Source: Acidobacteriota bacterium (GTDB taxonomy: Bacteria > Acidobacteriota > Terriglobia > Acidiferrales > UBA7541). From it: a stretch of 16,102 bases of DNA. The stretch's first letter is position 1; every line of letters starts with the position of its first letter. The stretch spans positions 5,493-21,594 of the forward strand of contig PKWH01000188.1 in NCBI GenBank assembly GCA_003131985.1, in the 5' to 3' direction. A program made the position numbers and the translations under genes. The notes beneath the pieces were generated by a model that searched no databases, was not told where the DNA came from, and worked only from the letters and a program-made list of their open reading frames with translations. Shown here in pieces: positions 6,892-14,843 of the stretch.

Positions 6892-7419
6892 ATGGCAAAT
6901 GCGAAATGTGCGACGGGTCTCGCTCTAGCCGTTTTCCTCCTGCTGGGCATGGGCGTCGCGGCGTCGCAGGACGAAAAATCCTCAGCTCAGGTGGAAGCTG
7001 AAAAGAACGAAGAGAGGAATTTCGTTCTCACTTCGGACAAGCTGGATAAATATGCTGAGGCGATGAAAGCCATCCGGAAAGTGCAGAAAGACGATCCCGG
7101 CTTGAAAAAGCAGATGGACGACGACAACGCCAAGAATCCCAGCAACACAATTGCCGGGAGCGTTGCAAACATTGAAAAATATCCTCCGGTCGTAAATGCG
7201 TTTAAGACGGCTGGCATAGCTCCTCGTGATTTTTTCGTGATGACCTACACATTGATCAACGCGGCGACAGCAGTTCAGATGAAGCGGGCCGGAACGCTCC
7301 AAGAGCACCCGGACTCGGCGCTGCCGGAGAATATCGCGTTTGTTGAAAAAAACTACGATCGCATTAAGAAGATTTTCAACGGCGCATCAGATGTTCAAGA
7401 AACCGCGCCGCCGAAGTAA
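6892..7419 (+). CDS. Small exported helical protein of unknown function, hppA neighbour
   Basis: From the ATG at 6892 the product is 175 residues: a Sec signal peptide (ALAVFLLLGMGVAAS, cleavage about residue 25, no lipobox), then a charged, predicted all-helical domain. Recognisable segments are FVLTSDKLDKYAEAMKAI, a middle NPSNTIAGSVANIEKYPPV, GIAPRDFFVMTYTLINAATA and LPENIAFVEKNYDRIKKIF. I do not know a named family; similar short exported helical proteins occur in Acidobacteriota and Gemmatimonadota, stated from memory. The start is chosen because GGGGAGG (6877-6883) sits 8 nt before the ATG; an upstream GTG at 6883 overlaps that ribosome site and is unlikely. The 20-nt gap after hppA suggests one transcript, so a link to the pyrophosphatase (accessory or simply co-expressed) is inference. 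The gene ends 12 nt from the convergent DUF1501 gene. Confidence 0.85.
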   Translation: MANAKCATGLALAVFLLLGMGVAASQDEKSSAQVEAEKNEERNFVLTSDKLDKYAEAMKAIRKVQKDDPGLKKQMDDDNAKNPSNTIAGSVANIEKYPPVVNAFKTAGIAPRDFFVMTYTLINAATAVQMKRAGTLQEHPDSALPENIAFVEKNYDRIKKIFNGASDVQETAPPK

Positions 7420-7431
7420 CTCTCTTTCGCT

Positions 7432-8679
7432 TTACGCCTTCACTAAGCCGAGAAATTGGCGCGGGTCGTTGGCAAAGCCAGGAAACACGGTCTTCAGGTC
7501 GCGGTCTCCCAGATGCTTTGAAATGATTTCGCCAAGCACGCTGCGATAATCGGTAGTCACTGCTAGGTCGCGGCCCTGATTCAGCTGCTCTTCACTGAGT
7601 CCCGGCCAGCGCGTGTAAACTCTCCCGCCCTTAATTCCGCCGCCCAACACGAACATGCAGTTCGCGTGGCCGTGATCTGTGCCGCGGTTGCCGTTTTCGT
7701 GCGCGGTACGGCCGAACTCCGACATGCTGACGAACACCACGTCACCCATCCGATCGCCCATATCCTGATGGAAGGCCGCAATTCCCTGCCCTAGGTCTTT
7801 CAGAAGATTCGAGAGCTGGCCTTGCACGCCGCCTTCGTTCACATGGTGGTCCCAGCCGCCGCTATCGAGGAACGCGACTTCCAGTCCGACGTCCGCTTTG
7901 AACAACTCCGCAATTTCCTCCAGGCTCTGCCCGAAGCGGCCTTTTGGATATTGCGCGCCATTTTCCGGCTGATAGGTATCGGGATTAATTTTCTTCAGTT
8001 GGTCGACAGCTTCGAAAGTTTCGTTGCCGACGCCGCGCATGGCGTGGTCCACAGTCTGCGCGTACATCGCTTCGAAGCCGCCCTCCACGGTCTGCTGCGG
8101 GCCGTACATCTTGAATTGCTTCAAGTCGGGTATCGCAATAGCCGGCGAAATTCCCTGCAGGGTTCGCGGCAGATAGGGACCGAATGCGACAGCACGAAAC
8201 GGCGAAGACTTTTCTTCCGGAATAGTCTGCATTGCGCGATTCAACCAACCATCTTCGGTGGACTTCAGTCCGGGCGTGCCGGACTCCATGAAATCTTGTG
8301 CATCGAAGTGTGACCGCGAAGGATCAGGGGAGCCCACGGCCTGCACAATCGCAAGCTGGTTGCCTCTGAATAGGGGCATCAGAGGCTCAAGGCTCGGATG
8401 CAGGCCGAAGAAGCCGTCAAGATCGAGTGCGGCGTCCAACCCTCCCTGCTTAGGCTGCGGAATCGCAATGGTCGGACGCATATGGTAGTAATTTGGTTCG
8501 CCGAACGGCACAACAACATTCAAGCCGTCCATCGCGCCGCGTTGAAACAGAACGACCATTTTCTTTTTATTGAGGCCGGCCGTAGCGGCCACTGCGCGCT
8601 GTAGAAACGACGGCAACGCTGCCATGCCGATCATCGCGACGCCGCCGCTCTTCAAAAAGTATCGCCGGGAAATATTCAT
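7432..8679 (-). CDS. DUF1501 domain protein, Tat-exported
   Basis: A 415-residue protein with a clear twin-arginine signal: SRRYFLK at residues 4-10, a hydrophobic stretch, and AVAATAG near 30-35. The body matches DUF1501, a family placed among alkaline-phosphatase-like folds but without an assigned reaction. Seen in order are FQRGAMDGLN (about 46-55), SHFDAQDFMESG (about 123-134), GGWDHH (about 275-280) and SEFGRT with DHGHAN (about 318-338). The last holds the Asp and His residues expected to bind metal. The ATG at 8679 has GGAG 7 nt upstream; a TTG at 8700 would add 7 residues ahead of the Tat motif and is less likely. It follows the DUF1800 gene by 42 nt on the same strand, the usual arrangement of this pair. 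Tat export suggests the protein folds with its cofactor in the cytoplasm. Confidence 0.92.
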   Translation of the reverse strand: MNISRRYFLKSGGVAMIGMAALPSFLQRAVAATAGLNKKKMVVLFQRGAMDGLNVVVPFGEPNYYHMRPTIAIPQPKQGGLDAALDLDGFFGLHPSLEPLMPLFRGNQLAIVQAVGSPDPSRSHFDAQDFMESGTPGLKSTEDGWLNRAMQTIPEEKSSPFRAVAFGPYLPRTLQGISPAIAIPDLKQFKMYGPQQTVEGGFEAMYAQTVDHAMRGVGNETFEAVDQLKKINPDTYQPENGAQYPKGRFGQSLEEIAELFKADVGLEVAFLDSGGWDHHVNEGGVQGQLSNLLKDLGQGIAAFHQDMGDRMGDVVFVSMSEFGRTAHENGNRGTDHGHANCMFVLGGGIKGGRVYTRWPGLSEEQLNQGRDLAVTTDYRSVLGEIISKHLGDRDLKTVFPGFANDPRQFLGLVKA

Positions 8680-8721
8680 CGTAATTCTCCGTATCCTCAA
8701 AACCGAAAATCTCTAATCCCG

Positions 8722-10656
8722 TTATCGCCGTTGAAATTCAGGAGCGCCGAGGACCAGCCCAGCAATCAGCCCTTGGTTCACCTGCTTGACCGGATCATCG
8801 AGACTGGCCTGCAGAATTTGCGGATCGTTCAGCCGCGCCGTAAGAGTGGCGCGTGTTTGCTCGGCGATTTGATCGCCTAGAAAAGCGTCGATGGACTGCG
8901 AAAGCGCCGCATTCGGATCGCGTAGAGCTGCATCGCCCAGCATGGACTTCAGATCCACGGTTGCGCCGGCCACTTTGTCTCCCGCGAGAGAAAGCGCAAA
9001 ATTCAGACGGTTCAGCAGCGCGCCTGTGTTCACCCACGTCTCGGCTTTATCGGAGTACCCGTTGGGCGGCTGGCAGAGGAACAGAGGCTCGCCCATTCGT
9101 CCCACCCATTGAGCTATCGGCAGAGTAATCGTCACTTCGGCATTCAGCGCCCGCGCCGTGCTTGCTACCAGTTCGTACGGTGTCTTCACTTTCGCGCGAT
9201 ACGTTTCCTTGGACCAAAATTCCGGCGAATAAATCATTGTCCTCAGCACGCTGCGAATATCTCCCTGCGTTACCGAGTATTCGACGGACATTCGCTCGAC
9301 CAACGCGGGCGGAGGATTGTCCGAAACAAAGTGCCGCGCGAGTTCCGTAGAAATGAACTTTGCGGTATTGGGATGGTTTGCCAGCATCTTCAGCGCTTCT
9401 TCTCCATCTTTTTCTCCGCCATAGCTGAACGTGCGGCCCATCACCACCTTCCTGCCCTGCGCGTGAATGCGGTCATCGAAGAAGAATTCGGGATCTTTGC
9501 GCGGTTCGCGCACCGTCCAACCCGTCAAGCATTCCGCCATTTGAATCACGTCTTGTTGCGTGTAGCCGCCATCTACGCCGACGGTATGCAACTCCATAAC
9601 TTCGCGGCCATAATTTTCATTCAACCCGCGTTCGGGCTTCTTTACTGGAGCAGCCGCACCCGAGCCCGGCGAAGACGTTACGGGGCCAGGAAACGTTCCC
9701 GGCGTCGGGGCCACTCCGCCAGCGAAGGCGCCGCCATAGCGCGCGCGGCGCATCGCTTTTTCCGCGTCCATCTGGCGTACGGCGTTGGGGTCGGCGCTCT
9801 GGGAGTTGTCGAGATAGATCAGCATGGCGGGACTTTTCGCCGTCGCGAGCAGCAAATCCTCAAATTTTCCCATCGTGCGAGGACGTATCGTGTCGCGGAC
9901 GTAGGACGTCAGCAGCCACTTGTCCTCAGCCTTATTCGCGAACACATTGAAATGGTTGAACCAGAAATCCTCCATTACGGCTTGCAATTGGCGGTTGCTA
10001 TACACCGCGCGGTCCACTTTCGCCATGGAAAGCTCCGCGACGATTCGGCCCGGGCCCTGAAGCTTCGCAAGCTGCTGCTGCGCCTTATCCAGATTCTCGT
10101 TTCCGGTAACGATCACTTGTGACTCGGCGTTGCGCTGCTTCTCCTTCATCTGCTGCTCGTACTCCTCTTTCGTAATGCCTTCTTTTTTGATCACCTGCCC
10201 GGGTTGCGGATATTCTTCGATTAGCGCTTTCGCGGACATGTTTAGGGTCGGATACCTTTGCAGGCGCTGGTCAAGCGCAGAGTCGTCAATCGAATCAGGA
10301 TGAAGCTGCTGATCGATCCATTTCTCAAGACCCATTTTCCGGATGCGTTCCACATCCCCGGGACCCGGCCCGTATCCGAGGCGGTTCATTGCGTGCATGA
10401 TTGCCTCGTCCTCGGTCAACTCAGTGATGGGAAGCTTACCTTTGAATTTCTTATCAAGTTTCGTCGAGGCGGAATCTTCCTCGGCCGCTGCGCCAGAAAT
10501 ATTCGCCGTGCTAGTCTCACTGTTGCCTGCTGCGGCGTACGGGGCACCCACGGCAAGAATTGCGGCCGCTGCCAGCGCCACGCCCAGCATAGCCGCCAGG
10601 AAACCAGCGCGGCTAGGATCGAGCCGTTTCCGCATGCGAAATATCGTTTTATTCAT
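8722..10656 (-). CDS. DUF1800 domain protein, exported
   Basis: A 644-residue protein. Residues 1-43 form a long signal peptide or anchor with a basic start and an Ala-rich core. DUF1800 signatures follow: HAMNRLGYGPGPGDV (about 88-102), FWFNHFNVF (231-239), ENYGREVMELHTVGVDGGYT (about 347-366) and GYSDKAETWVN in the last quarter. A Gly/Pro/Ser/Ala-rich linker at about 307-340 splits the domain just before the conserved ENYGREV segment, and a Glu/Lys/Gln-rich stretch (about 150-195) is probably coiled or disordered. No reaction is established for the family, which is habitually encoded next to DUF1501, as here. AAGG lies 8 nt upstream of the ATG. It is the first gene of the pair, so the promoter should lie in 10657-10800. 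The export route appears to be Sec rather than Tat because no twin-arginine motif is seen. Confidence 0.92.
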   Translation of the reverse strand: MNKTIFRMRKRLDPSRAGFLAAMLGVALAAAAILAVGAPYAAAGNSETSTANISGAAAEEDSASTKLDKKFKGKLPITELTEDEAIMHAMNRLGYGPGPGDVERIRKMGLEKWIDQQLHPDSIDDSALDQRLQRYPTLNMSAKALIEEYPQPGQVIKKEGITKEEYEQQMKEKQRNAESQVIVTGNENLDKAQQQLAKLQGPGRIVAELSMAKVDRAVYSNRQLQAVMEDFWFNHFNVFANKAEDKWLLTSYVRDTIRPRTMGKFEDLLLATAKSPAMLIYLDNSQSADPNAVRQMDAEKAMRRARYGGAFAGGVAPTPGTFPGPVTSSPGSGAAAPVKKPERGLNENYGREVMELHTVGVDGGYTQQDVIQMAECLTGWTVREPRKDPEFFFDDRIHAQGRKVVMGRTFSYGGEKDGEEALKMLANHPNTAKFISTELARHFVSDNPPPALVERMSVEYSVTQGDIRSVLRTMIYSPEFWSKETYRAKVKTPYELVASTARALNAEVTITLPIAQWVGRMGEPLFLCQPPNGYSDKAETWVNTGALLNRLNFALSLAGDKVAGATVDLKSMLGDAALRDPNAALSQSIDAFLGDQIAEQTRATLTARLNDPQILQASLDDPVKQVNQGLIAGLVLGAPEFQRR

Positions 10657-10720
10657 TTAAAAGACCTTCGAAAGATTGACACGCCGTAAGTAGAGCACAA
10701 ACGAAGGCTGTAGCCGTTTC

Positions 10721-10748
10721 ATTTAATTTTAACCCCGAGCGCGGGCAA
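10721..10748 (-). promoter_or_regulatory. Weak candidate promoter for the DUF1800-DUF1501 operon
   Basis: On the minus strand TTGCCC (10748-10743) is followed after 16 bp by TTAAAT (10726-10721), each matching four of six consensus bases. Start of transcription would be about 60 nt upstream of the DUF1800 ATG. The AT-rich patch stands out from its surroundings, but the match is weak. Confidence 0.2.
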
Positions 10749-10764
10749 AAGTTGCGTCCAAGAC

Positions 10765-10792
10765 TTGGCTTCGGCCTAATGGTTAATATATG
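10765..10792 (+). promoter_or_regulatory. Weak candidate promoter for the terC-like gene
   Basis: TTGGCT (10765-10770), 16 bp, then TATATG (10787-10792), within an AT-rich patch. It would leave a leader of about 150 nt before the terC start. The TTGGCT overlaps a short palindrome, CCAAGACTTGG (10758-10768), that might be an operator half-site pair. Both hexamers match only four of six bases. Confidence 0.2.
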
Positions 10793-10898
10793 CGGATTAC
10801 GCGGGGATTGAAGGTCGAGAGACTCATGATCTGGATAGACGGGGTCACTGAAAGGCCTCCGTCAGGCACTCAACGCGGCTTAACATTACGCTTCTTTC

Positions 10899-10929
10899 GC
10901 GGCAGAACGGCGGTTAGACTTTTGCCGCC
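10899..10929 (+). promoter_or_regulatory. Alternative hairpins in the terC leader
   Basis: GCGGCA (10899-10904) can pair with TGCCGC (10923-10928), while GGCGG (10909-10913) can pair with CCGCC (10925-10929). The two pairings share their 3' arm and exclude each other. The structure ends about 15 nt before the likely ribosome site AAAGGA (10945-10950). TerC/Alx relatives are often controlled by leader RNA, which makes this worth noting, but it does not match the known Mn riboswitch sequence. Confidence 0.25.
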
Positions 10930-10951
10930 CCTGAGGCTCCGATAAAAGGAC

Positions 10952-11887
10952 ATGATGGGAACACCAATACACGTCTGGGTGATATTTGGAGCGGCGATAA
11001 TCGTAGCGCTCGTGCTCGACCTTGGGGTGTTACATCGCAGGGCGCACGCAATTCGATTGAAAGAGGCGCTGATTGAGAGCGCGGCGTGGATTAGCGTTGC
11101 GCTGTTTTTCAATCTCTGGTTGTACTTCGCCCGCGGTCCTTTGGTCGGCATAGAATTTTTCACCGCCTACTTGGTGGAAAAATCGCTCAGCGTGGACAAT
11201 ATTTTTGTTTTCTTGCTGATTTTTCAAGCATTCAGAATCCCGCCTAAGTCACAACATAAAGTGCTGTACTTCGGAATCGCCGGGGCGCTGGTGCTGAGAG
11301 CTGTCTTCGTTCTTGCGGGTATCACGCTGCTCCAGGCGTTTCATCCAGTTATGTACATTTTCGGCGCCATTCTGCTTTTCACTGGCCTGAAGATGCTGCT
11401 CCCTCGGAAGCGCGCGCTGCACCCGGAAAACAATTGGATGGTTCGCGTAGCGCGTCGAATGATTCCTGTAGTGCATGACTACGAAGGTCAACAGTTCCTG
11501 GTAAGGGAAAGCGGGAGATGGAAGGCAACTCCGCTGTTCCTCGCACTCGTCGCGGTGGAAGCGATGGACATTATTTTCGCCGTGGATTCCGTGCCGGCCG
11601 TCCTAGCGATCACGCGAGACACATTCGTCGTTTATTCGTCAAATGTCTTTGCGATTTTGGGCCTTCGAGCGCTTTACTTTGCGCTTGCAGACATCCTTCC
11701 GCGCTTCCGATTCCTCCATCAAGGCCTGGCAGCGATTATAATGTTCGTGGGTACGAAAATGATCGCGAGCGACCACTTCCCCATTTCTGCTGTTACCTCT
11801 CTCACAGCCATAGCGATAATTCTGGGCGGGACAATAGCAGCGTCTCTTGTCTTTCCGCGCGGCGGTGTAAAACGCGATCCAACCTGA
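10952..11887 (+). CDS. TerC/Alx family integral membrane protein
   Basis: A 311-residue polytopic membrane protein with about eight hydrophobic segments. Diagnostic TerC features are VLDLGVLHR (about 21-29), EKSLSVDNIFVF (76-87) with Asp82 inside a membrane segment, and VEAMDIIFAVDSVPAVLAIT (202-221) with Asp206 and Asp212 also in the membrane. These intramembrane acids are the likely metal-binding residues; E. coli Alx and related proteins are linked to manganese efflux and metalation of exported enzymes, while the name TerC comes from tellurite resistance clusters. No other ter gene is nearby, so an Alx-like housekeeping role is the better guess. Two adjacent ATG codons (10952 and 10955) follow AAAGGA; the second has better spacing. 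The gene is monocistronic, divergent from DUF1800 and convergent with the aminotransferase gene 75 bp away. Confidence 0.92.
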   Translation: MMGTPIHVWVIFGAAIIVALVLDLGVLHRRAHAIRLKEALIESAAWISVALFFNLWLYFARGPLVGIEFFTAYLVEKSLSVDNIFVFLLIFQAFRIPPKSQHKVLYFGIAGALVLRAVFVLAGITLLQAFHPVMYIFGAILLFTGLKMLLPRKRALHPENNWMVRVARRMIPVVHDYEGQQFLVRESGRWKATPLFLALVAVEAMDIIFAVDSVPAVLAITRDTFVVYSSNVFAILGLRALYFALADILPRFRFLHQGLAAIIMFVGTKMIASDHFPISAVTSLTAIAIILGGTIAASLVFPRGGVKRDPT

Positions 11888-11962
11888 GTATTGCGTTATG
11901 CGGAGACAAGACGATCGATGCCAACCCTGGGACAGGAGCGCGGCCCGTATGAAGAATGCTGA

Positions 11963-13336
11963 TTAAGTGCGGGCCTGGGCGGGACGCGGAGCAACTTCGA
12001 CCGATTCAGCCACTTGCATCAGCGCGCCTTCGAGCACTCCTAAGCCTTCGTCGAATTGATCGTCGGTAATTACCAGCGGCATCAGCAGGCGGATGACGTT
12101 GCCGTAACTTCCCGCGGAAACCAGAATCAACCCGTGCCCAAGACAATGCTGAAGGACTTTGTCCGTTTCCTCTTTCGCAGGCTCTCGGTTTGCCCCCGGT
12201 CGAACGAGTTCCAGCGAGCGCATGGCACCCAGCCCACGGACATCGCCGATCAACGGCCACCGCTTTTTCCATTCGCGAGCACGCGCGTCGAACCTAGCTC
12301 CGATCTTCTCGGCACGTGCGGGAAGATTCTCGCGCTCCATCGTTTCAATAACCGCAAGCGCGGCGGCACAAGCGAGCGGATTACCTCCATAAGTGCCGCC
12401 CAGACCGCCCAGGCCGGGCGCGTCCATGATTTCCGCGCGTCCAGTCACTGCAGCCAGCGGCAGCCCATCCGCAATCGATTTCGCGCTGACAAGGATGTCG
12501 GGAGTAATTCCATATCGCTCGGACGCAAACATGGCGCCCGTGCGGCCGAAACCTGTCTGCACCTCATCGGCAACGAGCAGAATCTTGTTGCGGCGGCAGA
12601 TGTCCTGGATGATTGTGAAAAACTCCGCGGGAGGTGCAACGAAACCACCTTCGCCGAGCACGGGTTCCACAACCACGGCTGCTACAGCTTCCGCAGCCAC
12701 TACGCGCTTAAATGTGTCCTCCAAATGGTGCGCGCAGAAAACGGCGCACGAAGGGTATTGCAGAGAATACGAGCATCGGTAGCAATATGCGTAAGGGATG
12801 CGATAAATATCCGTCGCGAAGGGCTCGAATCCAGCTTTGTACGGATGCGTTTTGCTTGTGAGCGACATGGTGAGCATCGTGCGGCCGTGGAAAGCGTCTT
12901 CGAAGCAAATAATCGCCGGGCGATGCGTGTAGCAGCGCGCTATTTTCACGGCGTTTTCAATGGCTTCCGCGCCGCTATTCACGAGAATTGTTTTCTTCGG
13001 GAACTTTCCCGGAACCAGAGAATTCAGCTTCTCGGCTAATTCCACGTATTTCCCATAAGGAGCGACGCTGAAACACGTATGCACGAACGCGTCCAGTTGC
13101 TTTCGGACGGCTTCAACCACGCTCGGCGCGCGGTGGCCCACATTCACCACTCCGATGCCGCCCGCAAAGTCCAGAAACCGGTTTCCGTCCACATCTTCAA
13201 GCGTGACACCTTCTGCGCGCGCCGCGAAAATCGATGTGGCGTGCGAAACTCCGCGCGCGACGGCAGCCTCCCGCCGCTTCATCCATTCCTGCGATTTCGG
13301 GCCCGGTATCGGTGTACGCAACTGGATCGTGGGCAT
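11963..13336 (-). CDS. gabT: Class III aminotransferase, GabT-like (omega-amino acid: 2-oxoglutarate)
   Basis: A 457-residue PLP enzyme of the acetylornithine/4-aminobutyrate aminotransferase class. Visible are the phosphate-binding NSGAEA (120-125), AFHGRT (148-153), the cofactor-ring Asp257 in ADEVQTGFGRTG, the Schiff-base lysine Lys286 in SAKSIADGLPL, and GGTYGGNPLAC (about 303-313). The GGTYGGNP and AKSIADGLP patterns fit 4-aminobutyrate aminotransferase better than ArgD, but the substrate may be another omega-amine. A cysteine cluster C-x2-C-x8-C-x3-C (185, 188, 197, 201) sits in an insertion after the PLP-binding His-Gly. The ATG lies one base after the aldehyde dehydrogenase stop (TGATATG) with only a weak GGATGG ahead, so translation is probably coupled. 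Last gene of the permease-dehydrogenase-aminotransferase operon. Confidence 0.88.
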   Translation of the reverse strand: MPTIQLRTPIPGPKSQEWMKRREAAVARGVSHATSIFAARAEGVTLEDVDGNRFLDFAGGIGVVNVGHRAPSVVEAVRKQLDAFVHTCFSVAPYGKYVELAEKLNSLVPGKFPKKTILVNSGAEAIENAVKIARCYTHRPAIICFEDAFHGRTMLTMSLTSKTHPYKAGFEPFATDIYRIPYAYCYRCSYSLQYPSCAVFCAHHLEDTFKRVVAAEAVAAVVVEPVLGEGGFVAPPAEFFTIIQDICRRNKILLVADEVQTGFGRTGAMFASERYGITPDILVSAKSIADGLPLAAVTGRAEIMDAPGLGGLGGTYGGNPLACAAALAVIETMERENLPARAEKIGARFDARAREWKKRWPLIGDVRGLGAMRSLELVRPGANREPAKEETDKVLQHCLGHGLILVSAGSYGNVIRLLMPLVITDDQFDEGLGVLEGALMQVAESVEVAPRPAQART

Positions 13337-13337
13337 A

Positions 13338-14819
13338 TCAGTACCATCCGATCGGCTGTTCGTTCAAATTGATGTGAACTTGTTTCGTTTCGAGATATTC
13401 TTCGATTCCCCACGGCCCCAGCTCACGTCCAAATCCCGATTGCTTGTACCCGCCCCAGGGTGCTTCAACGTAGGTGGGTTGCATGTGATTCACCCAAACA
13501 ACTCCGGCGCGGAGAGCCTTTACCATCCGAAGCGCTTTGAAAATATCACGCGACCAAACGGCCGCGGCCAAGCCATATGGCGTTGCGTTCGCGATACGTA
13601 GCGCTTCGGCTTCGCCGGCAAAAGGAATCACTGCTGCTACCGGGCCAAAAATCTCTTCTTGCGCGATACGGGCGGAATTGTCCACGTCGTAAAAGATTGT
13701 AGGCTCGACATAGTAGCCGCGAGTCATTGACGCAGCACGTCCTCCGCCTGCCGCAAGCTTCGCCTCTTTCTTGCCCAGTTCCTGATACGAACGCACACGG
13801 TCGAATTGATCTTTGCTCACCAGCGGGCCCATTTTTGTTTCGCGCTCAAGCGGCGGTCCCAGCCGAATCGTTTTCGCCTTCGCGCTCATCGCTTCCACGA
13901 ATTTCGGGTAGATGGATTTCTCCACCAGGATGCGGCTACCCGCGGAGCAGACTTCTCCCTGATTAATGAACACTCCAAAGAGCGCTCCGTCGATCGCGGA
14001 TTCGAAATCCGCGTCAGCAAAAAAGATGTTCGGCGACTTGCCGCCCAATTCCAGCGTGACACGCTTCACGGTGTCAGCAGCCGCCTTCATAATCGCTTTC
14101 CCCACGGTGGCGCTACCGGTAAAGGCAACCTTGTTTACGTCAGGATGTTTCACCAAAGGCGCGCCGCATTCCTCACCTAAACCGGTGATGATATTCACCA
14201 CTCCCGGAGGCAATCCCGCGTCCGTGAAATACCCCGCCAATTCCAGCGCGGTGAGCGGCGTCTGCTCCGCAGGTTTCAAAACACAGGTACAACCTGCCGC
14301 AAGAGCCGGCGCCAGCTTCCACGCGGCCATCAAGAGCGGATAATTCCAAGGAATGATTTGCGCGGCAACTCCGATCGGCTCGCGAAGAGAAAGGCTCAGC
14401 GCGTTATCCGGCACAGGATTAACGTGCCCGAGAATCTTCGTGGCCATTCCGCCGTAGTATTCGAAGCAAGTGGCCGCGTCGGCGATGTCGTACTCGGCCT
14501 CGACGATGGGCTTGCCTGAATTGCGCGATTCCAGTTCGGCTAGGTGGGCGGCTTCCTTGCGAATGCGTTCGGCGATCCGGAAGAGAATGCGGCCGCGATC
14601 CTGAGCAGTTGTTTGAGGCCAGGCCCCGGAATCAAAAGCAGCTTTCGCGGCGGCGACAGCGCGATTCACGTCCTTTTCGTTCGCCTCCGGAACTTCGGCC
14701 ATTACTTCTTCCGTCGAAGGCTCCGTCACCGGGAAATATTTTCCGCTGGCGCTCTCAACAAACTCTCCGTTGATATACATCCGATATCTGCGAACACCGA
14801 ATTTCGTTTCACTTGCCAT
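13338..14819 (-). CDS. NAD(P)-dependent aldehyde dehydrogenase, betaine-/amino-aldehyde type (GbsA-like)
   Basis: A 493-residue ALDH of normal length. Catalytic parts are PWNYPL with Asn159 (oxyanion hole), LKPAE with Lys182, the FTGS turn at 233-236, LELGGKSPN with Glu257 as general base, and the nucleophile Cys291 in NQGEVCSAGSR, then EEIFGP near 390. The overall pattern, including KPAEQTPLTALELA, QVCSAGSR-like context and APWGGYKQSGFGRELG, resembles GbsA/BetB betaine-aldehyde and 4-aminobutyraldehyde dehydrogenases more than GabD succinate-semialdehyde dehydrogenases. That points to oxidation of a cationic or amino aldehyde, though the substrate cannot be settled by eye. GGGAG lies 6-7 nt upstream of the ATG. 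Permease stop to this start is 24 bp, and the stop is one base from the aminotransferase start, so all three are surely co-transcribed. Confidence 0.92.
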   Translation of the reverse strand: MASETKFGVRRYRMYINGEFVESASGKYFPVTEPSTEEVMAEVPEANEKDVNRAVAAAKAAFDSGAWPQTTAQDRGRILFRIAERIRKEAAHLAELESRNSGKPIVEAEYDIADAATCFEYYGGMATKILGHVNPVPDNALSLSLREPIGVAAQIIPWNYPLLMAAWKLAPALAAGCTCVLKPAEQTPLTALELAGYFTDAGLPPGVVNIITGLGEECGAPLVKHPDVNKVAFTGSATVGKAIMKAAADTVKRVTLELGGKSPNIFFADADFESAIDGALFGVFINQGEVCSAGSRILVEKSIYPKFVEAMSAKAKTIRLGPPLERETKMGPLVSKDQFDRVRSYQELGKKEAKLAAGGGRAASMTRGYYVEPTIFYDVDNSARIAQEEIFGPVAAVIPFAGEAEALRIANATPYGLAAAVWSRDIFKALRMVKALRAGVVWVNHMQPTYVEAPWGGYKQSGFGRELGPWGIEEYLETKQVHINLNEQPIGWY

Positions 14820-14843
14820 AATTTTCTCCCGCGATGATCGTTC

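Noticed and set aside
9109..10122. Long open frame (337 codons) on the plus strand opposite the DUF1800 gene
   Set aside because: It is antisense to a clear conserved protein, rich in His/Arg with no recognisable domain, as expected from the complement of a GC-rich coding frame.
10780..10951. Manganese (yybP-ykoY) riboswitch before the TerC-like gene
   Set aside because: The expected GGGGAG core loop sequence is not present, so the known class is not supported by eye.
11942..11975. GGCCCG...CGGGCC inverted repeat between the terC-like gene and gabT
   Set aside because: Six-base arms with a 22-nt loop, no T run, and one arm lies in the gabT coding end; likely chance in GC-rich DNA.
12056..13039. 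Long open frame (327 codons) on the plus strand opposite gabT
   Set aside because: Antisense shadow of a well-conserved aminotransferase; Arg-rich composition, no motif and no ribosome site.
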